A stretch of 64,000 nucleotides of DNA, taken from Thiopseudomonas sp. Lineage in GTDB: Bacteria; Pseudomonadota; Gammaproteobacteria; Pseudomonadales; Pseudomonadaceae. The stretch is from positions 1 through 64,000 of the forward strand of contig JALOAC010000013.1 of the NCBI GenBank assembly GCA_023228985.1, given 5' to 3'. The translations under genes were made by a program, and so were the position numbers. Shown here piece after piece: positions 34,009 through 41,687 of the stretch; within the stretch, counting starts at the first letter, position 1, and each line of letters starts with the position of its first letter. The notes beneath the pieces were generated by a model. The model did not search any database. It was not told the origin of the DNA and was given only the letters and a program-made list of their open reading frames with translations.

Positions 34009-35273
34009 TAATTAGTTTCACCTGAATTTAAGCCAAATAATTCTTGCGCCACAGCGAGGGCTTCATGACGGCCATCCGCAGATAAACGCTTTAACTGCAC
34101 ACTTGGCGTATGCAGTAATTTGTTAGTTAATCCCCGCGCCAACTGGGTCAACGCATCTTCGGCATTCGTGCCATTGGCAAGTGAGCGCAGGGCTTTTTGT
34201 AATTCTTCATCGCGTAATTGCTCGCCCTGCTGACGGTATGAACGCAACACATCAACGGCTTCCAGCTCACGCAAACGCTGCATAAAGTCTGAAGTACCCT
34301 GCACCACCAAATCTTCGGCTGCTTTGGCTGCACCTTGACGGCTTTTCAGGTTTTCAGAGACCACTTCATGCAAGTCATCTACCGTGTACAGATAGACATC
34401 ATCCAACTCGCCTACTTGCGATTCAATATCGCGCGGTACGGCGATATCCACCATAAATATAGGTTTGTGTTTGCGCAGCTTTAACGCACGCTCAACCGCG
34501 CCCTTGCCTAAAATGGGCAATTGACTCGCCGTAGAGCTAATCACAATATCGCTATGAATCAAGGCATCAGGGATTTCTGACAGCAACACCGCCTTGGCAC
34601 CGAACTCTTCGGTCAACAGCGCGGCACGCTCCAGCGTACGGTTAGCCACCACTATATTTTTCAAACCCTGCTCATGCAGGTGTCGCGCCACCAGCGTAAT
34701 GGTCTCGCCCGCACCAATAAGCAGCGCTTGGCTTTGGCTTAAATCACTAAATATCTGTTTAGCTAAACTCACCGCAGCAAAGGCTACAGAGACGGGGTTT
34801 TCACCAATTGCTGTGTCTGTGCGCACCGTTTTAGCGGTACTGAAAGTAGCTTGGAATAAACGTCCCAACAAAGGGCCTAAGGTGCCGGCTTCACGCGCCA
34901 CCGCATAGGAGGACTTTATTTGCCCCAGAATTTGCGGTTCACCCAACACCAGCGAATCCAGACCACAGGCAACGCGCATCATATGCCGCACGGCCTGATC
35001 ATGCGTATGGGTATACGCACAACTGTGTAAATCTTCTGCCTGCAAACCATGGTAGTTAGCCAGCCACTCAATCACCGCGCGTTCTTGGCTGGGCTCCATT
35101 TCAAGATAGAGCTCACTGCGGTTACAGGTTGATAGAATGGCAGCCTCGCGTGCGCCTGCCTCACGGCACAATTCGCGTAAAGCATCAGTTAAACGATCTG
35201 GACTAAAAGCAACACGCTCACGCACTGCTACTGAGGCCGTTTTATGGTTGATTCCTAAAGCAATAAAAGCCAT
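34008..35273 (-). CDS. hemA: Glutamyl-tRNA reductase
   Basis: A 421-residue enzyme reducing glutamyl-tRNA to glutamate-1-semialdehyde, the first committed step of haem synthesis. The catalytic cysteine is in LSTCNRSELY, the NADPH-binding domain in ALLIGAGETITLVARHL, and the long C-terminal helix for dimerisation follows. It is the first gene of the hemA-prfA-prmC-moeB-murI run. Its 5' leader holds a long inverted repeat (35283-35328). The next enzyme, HemL, is encoded at the left edge of the window. The lolB gene usually divergent from hemA in Pseudomonas is not here. Confidence 0.98.
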   Translation of the reverse strand: MAFIALGINHKTASVAVRERVAFSPDRLTDALRELCREAGAREAAILSTCNRSELYLEMEPSQERAVIEWLANYHGLQAEDLHSCAYTHTHDQAVRHMMRVACGLDSLVLGEPQILGQIKSSYAVAREAGTLGPLLGRLFQATFSTAKTVRTDTAIGENPVSVAFAAVSLAKQIFSDLSQSQALLIGAGETITLVARHLHEQGLKNIVVANRTLERAALLTEEFGAKAVLLSEIPDALIHSDIVISSTASQLPILGKGAVERALKLRKHKPIFMVDIAVPRDIESQVGELDDVYLYTVDDLHEVVSENLKSRQGAAKAAEDLVVQGTSDFMQRLRELEAVDVLRSYRQQGEQLRDEELQKALRSLANGTNAEDALTQLARGLTNKLLHTPSVQLKRLSADGRHEALAVAQELFGLNSGETN

Positions 35274-35282
35274 GCACCGTCG

Positions 35283-35328
35283 CTAAAAGTCAGTAAAGCG
35301 GCTAATTCTCCTATTTACAGACTTTTAG
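35283..35328 (-). repeat. Long inverted repeat in the hemA leader
   Basis: CTAAAAGTCAGTAAA and TTTACAGACTTTTAG are 15-base arms with one mismatch and a 16-base loop, ending 10 bases before the hemA ATG. In the transcript the loop would hold an AGGAG sequence. No known riboswitch matches. The remainder of 35329-35467 has no gene that I can see. Confidence 0.6.
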
Positions 35329-35467
35329 AACAACCTCCCCCGAAGAAAATATTTGAACTTAGGCAGATAAAGTGGCTAATTCTAACATACAGAGCCATCA
35401 AAGTGCTTTTGTCTATAATCAGGTTGGTCTGATAAAGCGTTAATCGTGCTTGTTTAGCGCGCAAAGC

Positions 35468-36787
35468 TCAGGGCAAACGCAAACACAGAGTGACGCGCAA
35501 CCCACCAAAAGGGCTTTCATCCAACGTTAGCGTGCCGGCTAGCGCATCAACAATATCACGCACAATTCCCAAGCCAAGCCCATGCCCCTGTACCTGCTCA
35601 TCTAAACGCGTCCCGCGTTGCTGCACCTGTTCTCGCCGTTGCGGCTCGATGCCGGGGCCATCATCATCCACGTGAATAATAATGTGCGGTCCTTGTTGGG
35701 TAATCTGCAACTGCACTTTACTGCGCGCCCATTTGCCGGCGTTATCCAGCACATTACCTAGCATTTCCAGCATATCATCCCGCTCCCAGGGCAGCCTGAG
35801 CTGAGCCGGAGCTTGCCAAGAAAACTGCAGTCGTTCGCCATGAATCATATTCATTAGTTGGATAAGACTGGGCAACTCCTGCCCACAGTCGAAATAAGCA
35901 CCGGGCAAAGCCTCACCTGACAAGCGTGCGCGCGCCATTTCACGGCTAATACGCTGCTCAATTTGTTGCAAATGCTCGGTCAAGCTAGCTAATAACTCCG
36001 GATATGCCTGTAACTCAGGTCGAGCTAACAGGCTGGTCAGCACTGCCAAAGGCGTTTTCAATGCATGCCCCAAATTGCCCACTGCATTGCGTGAGCGCTT
36101 CAGCCTTTCTTCGGTATGCACTAATAGACGATTAACTTGCTCAACCAATGGCTGCATTTCTTCTGGTACCTGCTGTTCAAGTCGCGCGCGCTGACCTGAT
36201 TGCAACTGCAGCAATTGTTGACGCGCATTTTCCAGCGGCTTAAGCGCTTTTCTAACTAGCCAACGCTGCCCCAACAACACCATCAGCAGCACCACAAAAC
36301 CCAATGCGACCCCCATCAATTGCGCCCGACGAAAGCTGGCTAAAATCGGGCTGTAATCCTGCGCAACCGTGACTCTAATTTTGCTATCGGCGTAGCGATA
36401 CTCACCTGTATACAGTAAAAGCTGCTGCCCCAATGGGCCGGGTATAAGCCCTTGGGCAAATGACTCCTGCGGCAAAGGTAATAACTGAAAATCCCATAAC
36501 GAGCGCGAGCGCCAGCGTGTGCCTTCGAGTTCGATAACAAAATAATGTCCCGAAAAAGGCTGTAAAAAAACCGCATCATGATGCCGTTCATTGACTATTA
36601 ATTGATCGTCCTCATCTCTGATAAGTGAGGCCAGCAGGTTTCGCGACTGCACCTGTAGCCGTTGCTGGCTGTAATTACGCACGCCATGCTCAAGCAACCA
36701 AAAGCTTGTCTGCACCACCAGCAACCCCGCTAGCAACAAAATAGCGGTCAAACCTAGCGTCAACTGGCGGCTGATTGAACGCCTCAT
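35468..36787 (-). CDS. Sensor histidine kinase of a PepSY-linked two-component system
   Basis: A 439-residue membrane kinase. Two helices (about residues 10-32 and 153-171) flank a periplasmic sensor of about 120 residues. HAMP-like residues lead to an H-box GNLGHALKTPLAVL, an N-box LGNVLDNAGKWA and G-boxes HVDDDGPGI and GHGLGLGIVRDIV. The DNAGKWA N-box and HALKTPL resemble the PhoQ-like group of small sensors. The signal is unknown. It overlaps the response-regulator gene by 4 bases and is the last gene of a three-gene operon. Confidence 0.9.
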   Translation of the reverse strand: MRRSISRQLTLGLTAILLLAGLLVVQTSFWLLEHGVRNYSQQRLQVQSRNLLASLIRDEDDQLIVNERHHDAVFLQPFSGHYFVIELEGTRWRSRSLWDFQLLPLPQESFAQGLIPGPLGQQLLLYTGEYRYADSKIRVTVAQDYSPILASFRRAQLMGVALGFVVLLMVLLGQRWLVRKALKPLENARQQLLQLQSGQRARLEQQVPEEMQPLVEQVNRLLVHTEERLKRSRNAVGNLGHALKTPLAVLTSLLARPELQAYPELLASLTEHLQQIEQRISREMARARLSGEALPGAYFDCGQELPSLIQLMNMIHGERLQFSWQAPAQLRLPWERDDMLEMLGNVLDNAGKWARSKVQLQITQQGPHIIIHVDDDGPGIEPQRREQVQQRGTRLDEQVQGHGLGLGIVRDIVDALAGTLTLDESPFGGLRVTLCLRLP

Positions 36788-37452
36788 TCAGGGGCTCCCG
36801 TAAAGAGATAGCCCTGCCCACGGCGCGTTTCAATACAGCTTTTTCCCAGTTTGCGCCGTAGATGACTGACATGCACCTCCAACACATTGGAATCCGGCTC
36901 CAATTCACCGGCATAAAGATGCTCTTCTAAATGCCCTTTCGACAGCAACTTGCCGGCATGCAACATAAAATAACGCAGCAAACTAAACTCAGCTGCCGTA
37001 AGGATTATTTCCTTTCCTTGCTGCACTGCTACTTGACGCTCCTCATCAAGCTGCAAATCTGCCACTTGGATTTTAGTCTGGTTGGAAAAACCATGGCTGC
37101 GTCGCAACAAGGCTTGAACACGTAAAAACAGTTCTTCCTGATGGAAAGGCTTGGTTAAATAATCATCGGCTCCCGCCTTTAAGCCATCCACGCGCTCACT
37201 CCATGAGCTACGCGCCGTTAGAATTAATACCGGCGTAGTAATCTGATTAGCCCGCCATTCTTGCAACACTTCCATGCCTGATTTACCCGGCAAGCCCAAA
37301 TCCAAGATAATCAAATCATAAGGCTCAACCGCTCCTTGCACCGCTGCATCACGCCCATCAACCAACCAGTCTACTGCGTAGCCCAGCTGCTTAAGCCCGG
37401 CACACAAATCATCCGCCAGAGCCACATTATCTTCCACCAAGAGCAAGCGCAT
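36784..37452 (-). CDS. OmpR/PhoP-family response regulator
   Basis: A 222-residue regulator. The receiver has EDN near the N-terminus, phosphorylated Asp in DLIILDLGLPG, Thr in LILTARS and Lys in LTKPFHQEEL; the winged-helix output ends in SNVLEVHVSHLRRKLG...GQGYLF. It pairs with the histidine kinase gene (4-base overlap) and shares a 1-base overlap with the PepSY gene upstream. Target genes are not evident from the sequence. Confidence 0.95.
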   Translation of the reverse strand: MRLLLVEDNVALADDLCAGLKQLGYAVDWLVDGRDAAVQGAVEPYDLIILDLGLPGKSGMEVLQEWRANQITTPVLILTARSSWSERVDGLKAGADDYLTKPFHQEELFLRVQALLRRSHGFSNQTKIQVADLQLDEERQVAVQQGKEIILTAAEFSLLRYFMLHAGKLLSKGHLEEHLYAGELEPDSNVLEVHVSHLRRKLGKSCIETRRGQGYLFTGAPE

Positions 37453-37763
37453 TAATCATCCTCTTCATCTTTCAACAACTCGCCACTCTGCGCATCATAT
37501 CTAAGCTTGCGCACCTCTTTAGCTGGAGTTAACAACTCTACTTTATAAACAAAACGACCGTGCTTTTGTTTGAGTTTAACTTCGAGTAAATGCGACTGCG
37601 GATAGCGTTTATCAGCATCATTAAGCAGCGTTTGAAAGCTTAAAATTTGCCCTGACTGACTCAGCCTTAACGCCTCATCATGATCCAGCTTGGAAGATGC
37701 ACTCGCCGTAACCAGCCACATACTTAAAAGCAGGGTTAGCAGATTTATACTGTATTTAATCAT
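37452..37763 (-). CDS. PepSY domain protein, periplasmic
   Basis: A 103-residue protein with a signal sequence (INLLTLLLSMWLVTASA) and one PepSY domain: LDHDEALRLSQSGQILSFQTLL, then HGRFVYKVELLTPAKEVRKLRYDAQSGELL, ending in an acidic tail (KDEEDD). Small PepSY proteins often accompany PhoPQ/QseBC-like systems and may sense or modulate the kinase. The ATG at 37763 is preceded by a GAGAG site; an in-frame upstream codon at 37799 lacks a signal-peptide rationale. It is the first gene of the operon with the response regulator and kinase. Confidence 0.85.
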   Translation of the reverse strand: MIKYSINLLTLLLSMWLVTASASSKLDHDEALRLSQSGQILSFQTLLNDADKRYPQSHLLEVKLKQKHGRFVYKVELLTPAKEVRKLRYDAQSGELLKDEEDD

Positions 37764-38001
37764 CAGGCTCTCGTTCTCATCCAATCTTTTGCACACCACT
37801 ATGTGCTGGGGAATTTAACAGTTTAGGCTTAAGCCAAGCTGAAGCAACCTCGTATTGGCGCTAAACTTTTAGGCGCTAGCGACATCACAAAGCTGTCGAT
37901 TGAAGCGGTATAGCCCAAAAATTACGCTGCCACAGAAGTTATCCCGGGGTTCCTCGACTAAATCCCTTATACTCTAGGCACACTCACTCAGGCATTTGAG
38001 T

Positions 38002-40695
38002 ATGTTATTTTTTTCTGCACTTAAAAAATACACCCACCACGTCCGCTGGGCAAAATGGTTGCTTGGCGGCGTGCTGGCGTTTGTTTTAATTATTTGTCTT
38101 GCCATCTTCACCCTGCCCTACAGCCTGCCATATCTGCTGGCCAAACAAGATATCCAGCTGCACTTTGAGCAACCTCGCTGGCAGCTTAATGGCTTTAGTG
38201 CCGCACGTACCGTTGCGTACTACCAAGAGCAGCATATTGAAATCGAGCAACTGCAACTTAGCTGGAATTGGCTCACACCCAGCCTTGAGCTGGTTAGCGC
38301 AGACAAGCTCAGCGGCTTAATTAACCCAGACAGCTTTAGCGAACAGGACAGTCCGCAACCCGACAACACCCCCGAGCTAACCCCTTACCTAAGCCTGCTG
38401 CCTAAAAATCTACATATTGAACACATCGACCTCAGCATCAGCAATTTTGGCGTGCTAACCGGTCAACTCAACCTAACCGCCAACCACAGCCAAAAACTGT
38501 GGCAACCTGACCAACTCGACGCCAATCTCAGTATCGAGCAGCTGCAAGGTGACTGGCTTGAGAGTATCGACCCTCTCTATCAGCCTGAACGCATCACGTT
38601 GCGCACCCAAAGCTTGGCAAACAGCAACGAAAACAGCGCTATCCAAGTACTCGCGGTTGAGCTGCACAGTGAAGGCACAGCACAGGCGCGTTTGAATGGC
38701 ACACTGACACTCGACACCAGTGGCGAGCAATGGCGTGGGCAACTGGAACAGGGGGAGCTGCAGCTCAGCCTACCTAATTGGCACTTCAATGAATTCCAAG
38801 CGCAACACATCACAGCGCGTATCGAACAAGCCAGCCTAGTCGCGCAGCAAGATACTCTTGCCCAACTGCAACTGCATGTCCCCATCCAAGCCAGCATCAA
38901 ACAGCTACAACACCCTGAGTTACACCCACAGGACTGGCAACTAGAAGGGCTCATCAGCGGCACCCTGGACGAACTAAGCGCGCACATGCAATTAAACGGC
39001 AGTCATGGGATTAAGTTCACCAGCCAAACCACCTGGCACCAGCAACAACTAAACGCCAGTCTTGAGCTAGCCAGTCTTAATTTGCAGCGCAACAATCCAC
39101 TGGCGAAAACTCTGACCGCATGGCCCAAAAACTACCAAATCAGTCAAGGTCGCTACCACACTAAACTGGATTTTCACTACGCCAATCAACGCGCAACAGG
39201 CCAGCTTTTAGCCAGCGCCGACAATATCTCTGCCGCTTATGCGGGTCATAAAATCAAAGGACTGACCCTAAAACTCAGCGCTGAAAGCTCACTTGAGCAC
39301 GCAGCAGATTGGGCTAGCTGGAACGCCACGCTCAACAATACTGGGCTCAGTTTTGTCATGGACAGCTACCAACATGACAGCACGCTGCTGGAACAGCTTG
39401 CTGGCGGACTGATTCTGCAAGCAGAGGTAAATGAGAAAGATATGCACCTGTGGCTACGGCAGCCAGCGACCATCACCAGCCAAAAAAACCGACTCATCAA
39501 TGATTTAAGCAGCAAAAGCTTTAGCACCAAACTGCAACGCTTCGACATACAGGGCGCGCATAGCACGCTGTCGCAATTAACGCTAAACGCCCGTTTGGAT
39601 GCAGAACTAAACAGCCTAAAAAGCAATGCATTAAAACCGCAGAACTGGATGCTCGACGCCAACCTAACCGGCACCTTAGAGCAGTTTAAAGCGAACGCAC
39701 AGCTGCACTCTGAGCATGGTTTTAAGCTGGATAATCAGCTGCAAGGCAACCTCGACAAATTTAACCTGCACAGCCAGCTACAAGAAATTAACTTTACCCA
39801 GCACAATCCCATCCAAAAAACCTTGCGCGACTGGCCAGAGCTACTCGACCTGCATCGTGGAACCGCCAGCTACCAGCTAAAACTTAACTACCGCAACAAC
39901 GCACCCTTAACCGCCACCTTTACCAGCACTGCCAGCAAACTAAATGGCATCTATAACAGCAGCGAGTTAACTGATGTAAACATTGAACTCACCGCCAAGC
40001 TAAACGGCGATAAGTTAACAGCGCAGCTACCCGTGTTTTCGGTCAAGCAAATCAACCCCGGTGTCCCGCTAAGCAATATCAACATTAATAGCGCCAGTTT
40101 TAATGCCAACATCAACGACCTAGCCAGCGGCACACTTGCTTGGCAGAGTATTTTCGCGCAACTGCTCAATGGCAATTTATACGTTGGCCAACACAGCATT
40201 CAGCTCAACCAAGACAGCCCGGTACTGATCGACATCCAAGGCTTAGAACTCCAGCAGCTTATGAAGGTCTATCCCACTGACGGATTGGCGGGTAACGGTA
40301 CCATCGATGGGCAAATCCCACTTATTGTAAACCTTGATGGCGTGCGTATTGATAAAGGCAAGCTAGAAGCGCGCAACCCAGGCACACTCAGGTTTCGCTC
40401 AGCAGAATTACAGTCGATGACAAAGAACAATCCCGCCTTAGGGCTGCTGAATCAGGCGCTGGATGACTTCCATTTTCAGGTTTTAAAAAGCGATCTAAAC
40501 TTTGATAAAGATGGTAAGCTAATTTTGCATATACGCCTTGAAGGCAGTAATCCACAGTTTGAAAACGGTCGTCCCATCCACTTTAACTTCAATTTGGAGC
40601 AAAATCTGTACGCACTTTTAGCCAGCATCCAGCTAAACAACCATGTCAGCGATTTAATCATTAAACGTATTCGCCAGCGTGCAGAAAAACAGTAA
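38002..40695 (+). CDS. ydbH: YdbH-family AsmA-like inner-membrane protein
   Basis: An 897-residue bridge-like lipid transport protein of the YdbH/AsmA superfamily. One N-terminal helix (WLLGGVLAFVLIICLAIFTLPYSL) anchors it; the rest is a long beta-rich periplasmic body with repeated LSASLELASL-type strands. An internal duplication is visible: a roughly 150-residue unit containing NPLAKTLTAWPK (near residue 370) recurs with NPIQKTLRDWPE (near 600). YdbH and its relatives help move phospholipids to the outer membrane. The partners YnbE and YdbL follow directly. ATG at 38002 is chosen over a TTG at 37996. Confidence 0.9.
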   Translation: MLFFSALKKYTHHVRWAKWLLGGVLAFVLIICLAIFTLPYSLPYLLAKQDIQLHFEQPRWQLNGFSAARTVAYYQEQHIEIEQLQLSWNWLTPSLELVSADKLSGLINPDSFSEQDSPQPDNTPELTPYLSLLPKNLHIEHIDLSISNFGVLTGQLNLTANHSQKLWQPDQLDANLSIEQLQGDWLESIDPLYQPERITLRTQSLANSNENSAIQVLAVELHSEGTAQARLNGTLTLDTSGEQWRGQLEQGELQLSLPNWHFNEFQAQHITARIEQASLVAQQDTLAQLQLHVPIQASIKQLQHPELHPQDWQLEGLISGTLDELSAHMQLNGSHGIKFTSQTTWHQQQLNASLELASLNLQRNNPLAKTLTAWPKNYQISQGRYHTKLDFHYANQRATGQLLASADNISAAYAGHKIKGLTLKLSAESSLEHAADWASWNATLNNTGLSFVMDSYQHDSTLLEQLAGGLILQAEVNEKDMHLWLRQPATITSQKNRLINDLSSKSFSTKLQRFDIQGAHSTLSQLTLNARLDAELNSLKSNALKPQNWMLDANLTGTLEQFKANAQLHSEHGFKLDNQLQGNLDKFNLHSQLQEINFTQHNPIQKTLRDWPELLDLHRGTASYQLKLNYRNNAPLTATFTSTASKLNGIYNSSELTDVNIELTAKLNGDKLTAQLPVFSVKQINPGVPLSNININSASFNANINDLASGTLAWQSIFAQLLNGNLYVGQHSIQLNQDSPVLIDIQGLELQQLMKVYPTDGLAGNGTIDGQIPLIVNLDGVRIDKGKLEARNPGTLRFRSAELQSMTKNNPALGLLNQALDDFHFQVLKSDLNFDKDGKLILHIRLEGSNPQFENGRPIHFNFNLEQNLYALLASIQLNNHVSDLIIKRIRQRAEKQ

Positions 40696-40709
40696 CTTAG
40701 GTATTAATA

Positions 40710-40898
40710 ATGAAAATACGCATACTTCTCATAGCAATGCTAGCCAGCCTAATGATGGCCTGCACACCCACAGTAAAAGTGGCTATGCCAAACGAACCCA
40801 TCAATATCAATCTAAACGCCAAGATTGAGCATCAAATTTACATTAAAGTCGACAAAGCACTAGATGATCTGTTCGACGAAAACGACGATCTATTCTAA
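40710..40898 (+). CDS. ynbE: YnbE family lipoprotein
   Basis: A 62-residue lipoprotein with lipobox SLMMAC (Cys18) and the conserved TPTVKVAMPNEPININLNAKIEHQI segment, followed by an acidic end (DDLFDENDDLF). YnbE is an outer-membrane lipoprotein thought to stack beta strands on the end of YdbH to complete the lipid bridge. It lies 14 bases downstream of ydbH and 10 bases before ydbL. Confidence 0.92.
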   Translation: MKIRILLIAMLASLMMACTPTVKVAMPNEPININLNAKIEHQIYIKVDKALDDLFDENDDLF

Positions 40899-40908
40899 GG
40901 AGCCTTGC

Positions 40909-41256
40909 ATGTCTATTCGCCGCATACTTTTTTCTGCATTACTAGCAAGCGTTCTTTTCAATAGCAGTGTTTTCGCTATGGATAGAGACACCCTGCGCCA
41001 AAAATACGCCGAAGCCAAACAAAGTGGCCTTATCGGTGAGCGCCAGGATGGCTACCTTGGCATCATCAAAAACCAAGGCGACGCTGCAATCATCGTGGAA
41101 CGCATTAACAACTTCCGCAAAAAACGCTATCAAGAAGTGTCCAAAGAAAGCAGCTTGCCTCTGAGCGAAGTCGAAATGCGCGCTGGACAGCGGCTTTACG
41201 AAAAAGCAGAGCCGGGTAGTTTTATTCTTATAAATGGCAAGTGGGTTAAAAAATAA
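40909..41256 (+). CDS. ydbL: YdbL family (DUF1318) periplasmic protein
   Basis: A 115-residue protein with signal peptide (ILFSALLASVLFNSSVFA) and DUF1318 domain: MDRDTLRQKYAEAKQSGLIGERQDGYLG, then INNFRKKRYQEVSKE and the C-terminal GSFILINGKWVKK. YdbL is proposed to regulate YdbH-YnbE interaction. AGGAG lies just before the ATG at 40909. It is the last gene of the ydbH-ynbE-ydbL set. Confidence 0.93.
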   Translation: MSIRRILFSALLASVLFNSSVFAMDRDTLRQKYAEAKQSGLIGERQDGYLGIIKNQGDAAIIVERINNFRKKRYQEVSKESSLPLSEVEMRAGQRLYEKAEPGSFILINGKWVKK

Positions 41257-41336
41257 GTTTTATCTCAAACAACCTTCCACTTTTCATAGACTTAAGGTAT
41301 AGTCTGCAGCGTTTCGGGCCAAGGCTCAAAACACGT

Positions 41337-41413
41337 CGGGGCGTAGCGCAGCCCGGTAGCGCACTTGCATGGGGTGCAAGGGGTCGAGTGTTCGAATCAC
41401 TCCGTCCCGACCA
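41337..41413 (+). tRNA. tRNA-Pro (GGG anticodon)
   Basis: A 77-base tRNA with a 7-bp acceptor stem (CGGGGCG / CGTCCCG, one G-U pair), D-arm AGCGCAGCCCGGTAGCGC, anticodon stem CTTGC/GCAAG with loop ATGGGGT (anticodon GGG), T-arm with TTCGAAT, discriminator A and encoded CCA. It reads CCC/CCU proline codons. It stands at the left edge of the restriction-modification segment. Confidence 0.97.
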
Positions 41414-41429
41414 TATAGAACAATGACTT

Positions 41430-41452
41430 AGCCCACTTCACAAGAGTGGGCT
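41430..41452 (+). terminator. Terminator after tRNA-Pro
   Basis: AGCCCACT and AGTGGGCT form an 8-bp stem with a 7-base loop followed by TTTTCATTT, 16 bases after the tRNA. Confidence 0.85.
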
Positions 41453-41528
41453 TTTTCATTTCTGGCTTTTTTGCACCACAGGGGTACTAATTAGGTACTC
41501 AAATACCCCGTTGAAGCGCAATCATTGG

Positions 41529-41552
41529 TAGGAGCGCAACTTTTGCGCGATT
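41529..41552 (+). repeat. REP-like palindromic element, copy 1
   Basis: GTAGGAGCGCAACTTTTGCG followed by CGAT has the layout of Pseudomonas REP elements (GTAGGAGC, inverted core, CGCGA). The GCGCAA/TTGCGC core recurs at 51289 in the same orientation and at 28290 inverted. Confidence 0.7.
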
Positions 41553-41560
41553 GGACTTTG

Positions 41561-41656
41561 CCGGTAGCGCTTGAGTGCGTTTGATAATCCACATCACCCA
41601 GAAACATGGCTCCAGCAAATCCCTCAGCCTAGTAGGTTGGCGGGATAATTACCTAC
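41561..41656 (+). repeat. Partial copy of the long intergenic repeat found at 51.4-52.0 kb
   Basis: The stretch from CCGGTAGCGCTTGAG to ATTACCTAC aligns along its length with 51631-51725 with scattered substitutions (shared blocks include TTGATAATCC, CAGAAACATGGCTCCA and GTAGGTTGGCGGGAT). It is in the same orientation. It lies between the tRNA-Pro terminator and hsdR; 41414-41687 has no gene. Confidence 0.75.
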
Positions 41657-41687
41657 GCTGTCAGGGCGGTGTTAAAAAGCTTGCGGC

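Noticed and set aside
37764..37995. PmrA/PhoP-like box before the PepSY operon
   Set aside because: TTTAAC and CTTAAG fragments occur, but not with the spacing of a known box.
41390..41413. tRNA-Pro 3' end as an integration site (attL)
   Set aside because: I looked for a copy of its last ~16 bases near 51-52 kb and saw none; no integrase gene is in the window.
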